From Dehalococcoidia bacterium (GTDB taxonomy: Bacteria; Chloroflexota; Dehalococcoidia; GIF9; AB-539-J10), in assembly GCA_007129495.1 (NCBI GenBank), contig SKVJ01000007.1:1-64000 (forward strand): a DNA stretch of 64,000 nucleotides. Direction: 5' to 3'. The first letter of the stretch is position 1, and each line of letters starts with the position of its first letter. Below are positions 62,039 through 64,000 of this stretch, piece by piece. The notes below the pieces were generated by a model. That model made no database searches. It was not told the origin of the DNA and saw nothing but the letters and a program-made list of their open reading frames with translations. The translations under genes were made by a program, and so were the position numbers.

Positions 62039-62983
62039 ATGCGCACACTTGGAGAGATACGTGAGTTCATGGAATCGATGGGGATACCAGGGCGTGACCA
62101 GTGGGAGTTGCCGGATTCGACCCTGTCATTTCCCGATGGCGCGCACTGGAGGATAGAAATCGCAGGCATCGAACGAGTGTCGACTATGGAGGCCATGATC
62201 GACGAGTCCCGCAAGAGGCAGATTCCCGTGCATCGGGCCATAGCCACCGTCGGCGGTTCGACCTACCTTGATGCAGGGGAACTCCGTGCAATGGCTCAAC
62301 TGGCACGCGATGAAGGAATCGAAGTCATCATGGGGGTAGGTCCGCGCAAGGCATGGGATATAGGAGCGAGAGAATCCTCGACGTGGGAGGGCGGAATGCT
62401 GGGTTTGCGCCTTCGCGGCTCCGACAGCATCTCGTACTGGCTCGCCGACATGATGCGGAATATCGAAGGCGGCTTCCGTGGTTTTCTTGTGTATGATGAG
62501 GGAGTTCTCTCCATTGTCGGCCGGATGCGGGAGCAGGGGTTTGTGCCGAAGGAGACCGTCTTCAAGTTCTCCGTCTTCGGGGGACACGGCAGTCCGGCGG
62601 GAGCCCGTGTTCTCGTGGGGCTGGGCGCCAATACATTCAATCCATGTTCCGACGTCTCGCTGCCCATACTGTCCGCCATTCGCAAGGGTGTGCAAATCCC
62701 TCTCGACGTCTATATCTCCTTGTGCGATGCCCTCGGAGGCGCATACCGCATCATGGAGACTCCGGAGATCGCCCGCATATCTTCTCCCTGCTATTTCAAG
62801 ATTGAACCCGCGAAATCGGAGATGGAACTCTACAAACCGTGGACTGAAGAGGGCGTACATGCGAGCCTCGCGCGAGAAAAAGTGAAGATGGCCGAGGTGA
62901 TCAGTGAGATAATGGCCCTCCATGCGCCCCAGTTGAAGATGTCGGCCGCGCGACCTTCTGACCTGACGCTTCCCGTAGTATGA
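62039..62983 (+). CDS. unrecognised protein with an alternating beta/alpha (TIM-barrel-like) pattern
   Basis: 314 residues that I cannot assign. Eight hydrophobic stretches look like barrel strands: WRIEIAGI, VHRAIATVG, IEVIMGVG, GMLGLRLRG, GFLVYDEG, FKFSVFGGH, ANTFNPCSDV, PLDVYISLC. Some end in charged or small residues that could be an active site (Glu, His, Asp). No signal peptide or membrane segment. ATG 62039 has GAAGGAG upstream. Just downstream on the same strand is a phosphotriesterase-family hydrolase, so the two may act on the same substrate. Distant relation to U32 peptidases or DUF-type barrels is possible but unproved. Confidence 0.6.
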   Translation: MRTLGEIREFMESMGIPGRDQWELPDSTLSFPDGAHWRIEIAGIERVSTMEAMIDESRKRQIPVHRAIATVGGSTYLDAGELRAMAQLARDEGIEVIMGVGPRKAWDIGARESSTWEGGMLGLRLRGSDSISYWLADMMRNIEGGFRGFLVYDEGVLSIVGRMREQGFVPKETVFKFSVFGGHGSPAGARVLVGLGANTFNPCSDVSLPILSAIRKGVQIPLDVYISLCDALGGAYRIMETPEIARISSPCYFKIEPAKSEMELYKPWTEEGVHASLAREKVKMAEVISEIMALHAPQLKMSAARPSDLTLPVV

Positions 62984-63015
62984 GGCGCTACATCCGGAAT
63001 AAGGAGATTGCTTAC

Positions 63016-64000
63016 ATGAGCATTCCCAGCCTGATTGGAGAAGCACAGACCGTCCTCGGCACAGTGTCCCCTGACGCCTTGGGCATCATCCTCCCCCATG
63101 AGCACTGCATGCTGGACATGTCTATCTGGTTCGCCGAGCCTCCGACTGTCACGGGCAAGCGGGTCGCTCGCGAACCGCTAAGCCTGGACAATCTCTGGTA
63201 CGTTCGGTATCACCCGTACAGCAACATAGATAACGTCCAGTTGCTCGACGAAAATATGGCCATCCAGGAGTTGATGCGGTACCGTCTCTCCGGAGGATGC
63301 ACCGTCGTCGACATGACCAACGTTGGGTTAGGCCGCGATCCTCTCGCTCTCGCTCGCATCTCGCGTGCAACGGGGCTCCATATCGTCATGGGTGCCGGCT
63401 ACTACGTGGAAGAATCTCTTCCGCCGGGATCGAATATGAATGAAGATGATATTGCGCGCGAAATCGTGCGCGATATTACGGAGGGTGTCGACGGTACCGG
63501 CATCCGCGCCGGGCTCATCGGGGAGATAGGTATCAAGGTCTGGCCGTTGTCCGAGGGAGAAAAGACCTTTCTTCGGGCTGCCGCGCTCGCCCAGAAAGAG
63601 ACCGGTGGGTTCATCAACATCCATACGGGCCGCAGTCCCAACTCTCCGTTCGAAGTTATTGAGTTCCTGGATAAGGCAGGAGCAGATGTGAGCCGGGTAG
63701 TGATGAGCCATATCGACCGCACCCTGTTCTCCCACGAGGACCGGGTGCGCCTCGCCAGGACTGGCTGCATTCTGGAATACGATCTGTTCGCACTGGAAGG
63801 CTGGATGCCGGAGAACATTCGCATGGTGTATTCGGAGGATGAACCGACCAGGAGGGCTGATCTGCCAAACGACGCAGCACGTGTGGACCATCTGATCGCT
63901 CTCATCGGTGACGGATTCATCAACCAGTTGTTGGTCTCGCATGATCATAATTCCAAGACACGGCTCTGCCGGTACGGGGGTCCGGGCTACGCGCACCTCC
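63016..64000 (+). CDS. phosphotriesterase-family amidohydrolase (3' end beyond window)
   Basis: About 328 codons are in the window, with no stop yet. Metal-binding HEH at residues 28-30 (IILPHEHCMLD); the bridging ligand is in GLIGEIGIKV near 173, where Glu replaces the carboxylated Lys of true phosphotriesterases, as in PHP proteins; His in INIHTG near 203 and SHIDRT near 231; Asp in SHDHNSKTRL near 311. Such enzymes are lactonases or hydrolases of unknown esters. AAGGAG lies 9 nt before the ATG, and the barrel-like gene is 32 nt upstream, probably the same operon. Confidence 0.88.
   Translation, partial: MSIPSLIGEAQTVLGTVSPDALGIILPHEHCMLDMSIWFAEPPTVTGKRVAREPLSLDNLWYVRYHPYSNIDNVQLLDENMAIQELMRYRLSGGCTVVDMTNVGLGRDPLALARISRATGLHIVMGAGYYVEESLPPGSNMNEDDIAREIVRDITEGVDGTGIRAGLIGEIGIKVWPLSEGEKTFLRAAALAQKETGGFINIHTGRSPNSPFEVIEFLDKAGADVSRVVMSHIDRTLFSHEDRVRLARTGCILEYDLFALEGWMPENIRMVYSEDEPTRRADLPNDAARVDHLIALIGDGFINQLLVSHDHNSKTRLCRYGGPGYAHL

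Noticed and set aside
1-64000. tRNA or rRNA genes, CRISPR arrays, insertion sequences, prophage
   Set aside because: I looked for cloverleaf ends, repeat-spacer spacing and transposase motifs and saw none; a computed scan could still find a short or unusual element.

Overview
The window reads as a dense, mid-to-high GC bacterial chromosome segment from a heterotrophic or fermentative anaerobe. My best guess is Chloroflexota, probably class Dehalococcoidia. I infer this from the ilvB-ilvN-ilvC-leuA-leuC-leuD-leuB order, a PAC2-family protein, DUF951, archaeal-type phosphoglycerate mutase and aspartate-semialdehyde dehydrogenase, and acyl-CoA genes of the HMG-CoA synthase/thiolase/DUF35 kind. 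There is no rRNA or tRNA, CRISPR array, insertion sequence or prophage that I can see. Almost every base is genic, and the only gene-poor stretches (about 16.9-17.15 kb and 24.9-25.24 kb) are regulatory leaders.

Layout. 0-3 kb: cut-off gamma-glutamylcyclotransferase, two small proteins, and a divergent ROK kinase / phosphoglycerate mutase pair. 3-11.3 kb, minus strand: ftsK, RNase J, uracil-DNA glycosylase, PAC2, TldE and TldD. 11.5-12.2 kb: a small HTH protein and a SWIM zinc-finger protein. 12.2-16.9 kb: folC (minus), then two MaoC-like hydratases, pyrF, DUF951 and dinB. 16.9-26.2 kb: branched-chain amino-acid locus (ilvBNC-leuACDB, then ilvE), each transcription unit preceded by its own leader-peptide attenuator. 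26.3-29.6 kb: rpsT and rel (minus), rsmG. 29.7-34.1 kb: acyl-CoA operon (SDR, 3-hydroxyacyl-CoA dehydrogenase, HMG-CoA-synthase-like/DUF35 fusion, thiolase). 34.2-39.3 kb: pdxS, SpoIIIAA-like ATPase, tmk, mnmA, rnhB, yraN. 39.3-45.2 kb: hydroxyacid dehydrogenase, acyl-CoA synthetase, serS, lysS and a DUF2007 protein. 45.3-51.8 kb: nitrilase, speD, speE, pcrA/uvrD, mutL. 51.8-58.5 kb: CoA-ligase subunit, asd, second nitrilase, RHH protein, and a MoxR/vWA pair. 58.5-64 kb: MFS carrier, ABC exporter, an unrecognised barrel-like protein and a cut-off phosphotriesterase-family hydrolase.

The most interesting signal is regulatory. The ilvB and ilvE units each have a short ORF rich in Ile/Val/Leu codons, the same core sequence (a GTGCGCAC hairpin followed by GGGAGG), a predicted antiterminator and a terminator. 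The two leaders encode the same C-terminal motif IVRTMxAxGR. They look like duplicated copies of one attenuator that together control the pathway.

A second theme is promoter architecture. At least nine transcription units have a sigma-70-like -10 box ending only 5-8 nt before the start codon, which predicts leaderless mRNAs. Four -35 boxes have the form TTGCG(T/G), and in four places the -35 box TTGAC(A/C) contains the TGA stop codon of the gene before it. The acyl-CoA operon is also notable: its HMG-CoA-synthase-like protein is fused to DUF35 and lacks the expected active-site cysteine.
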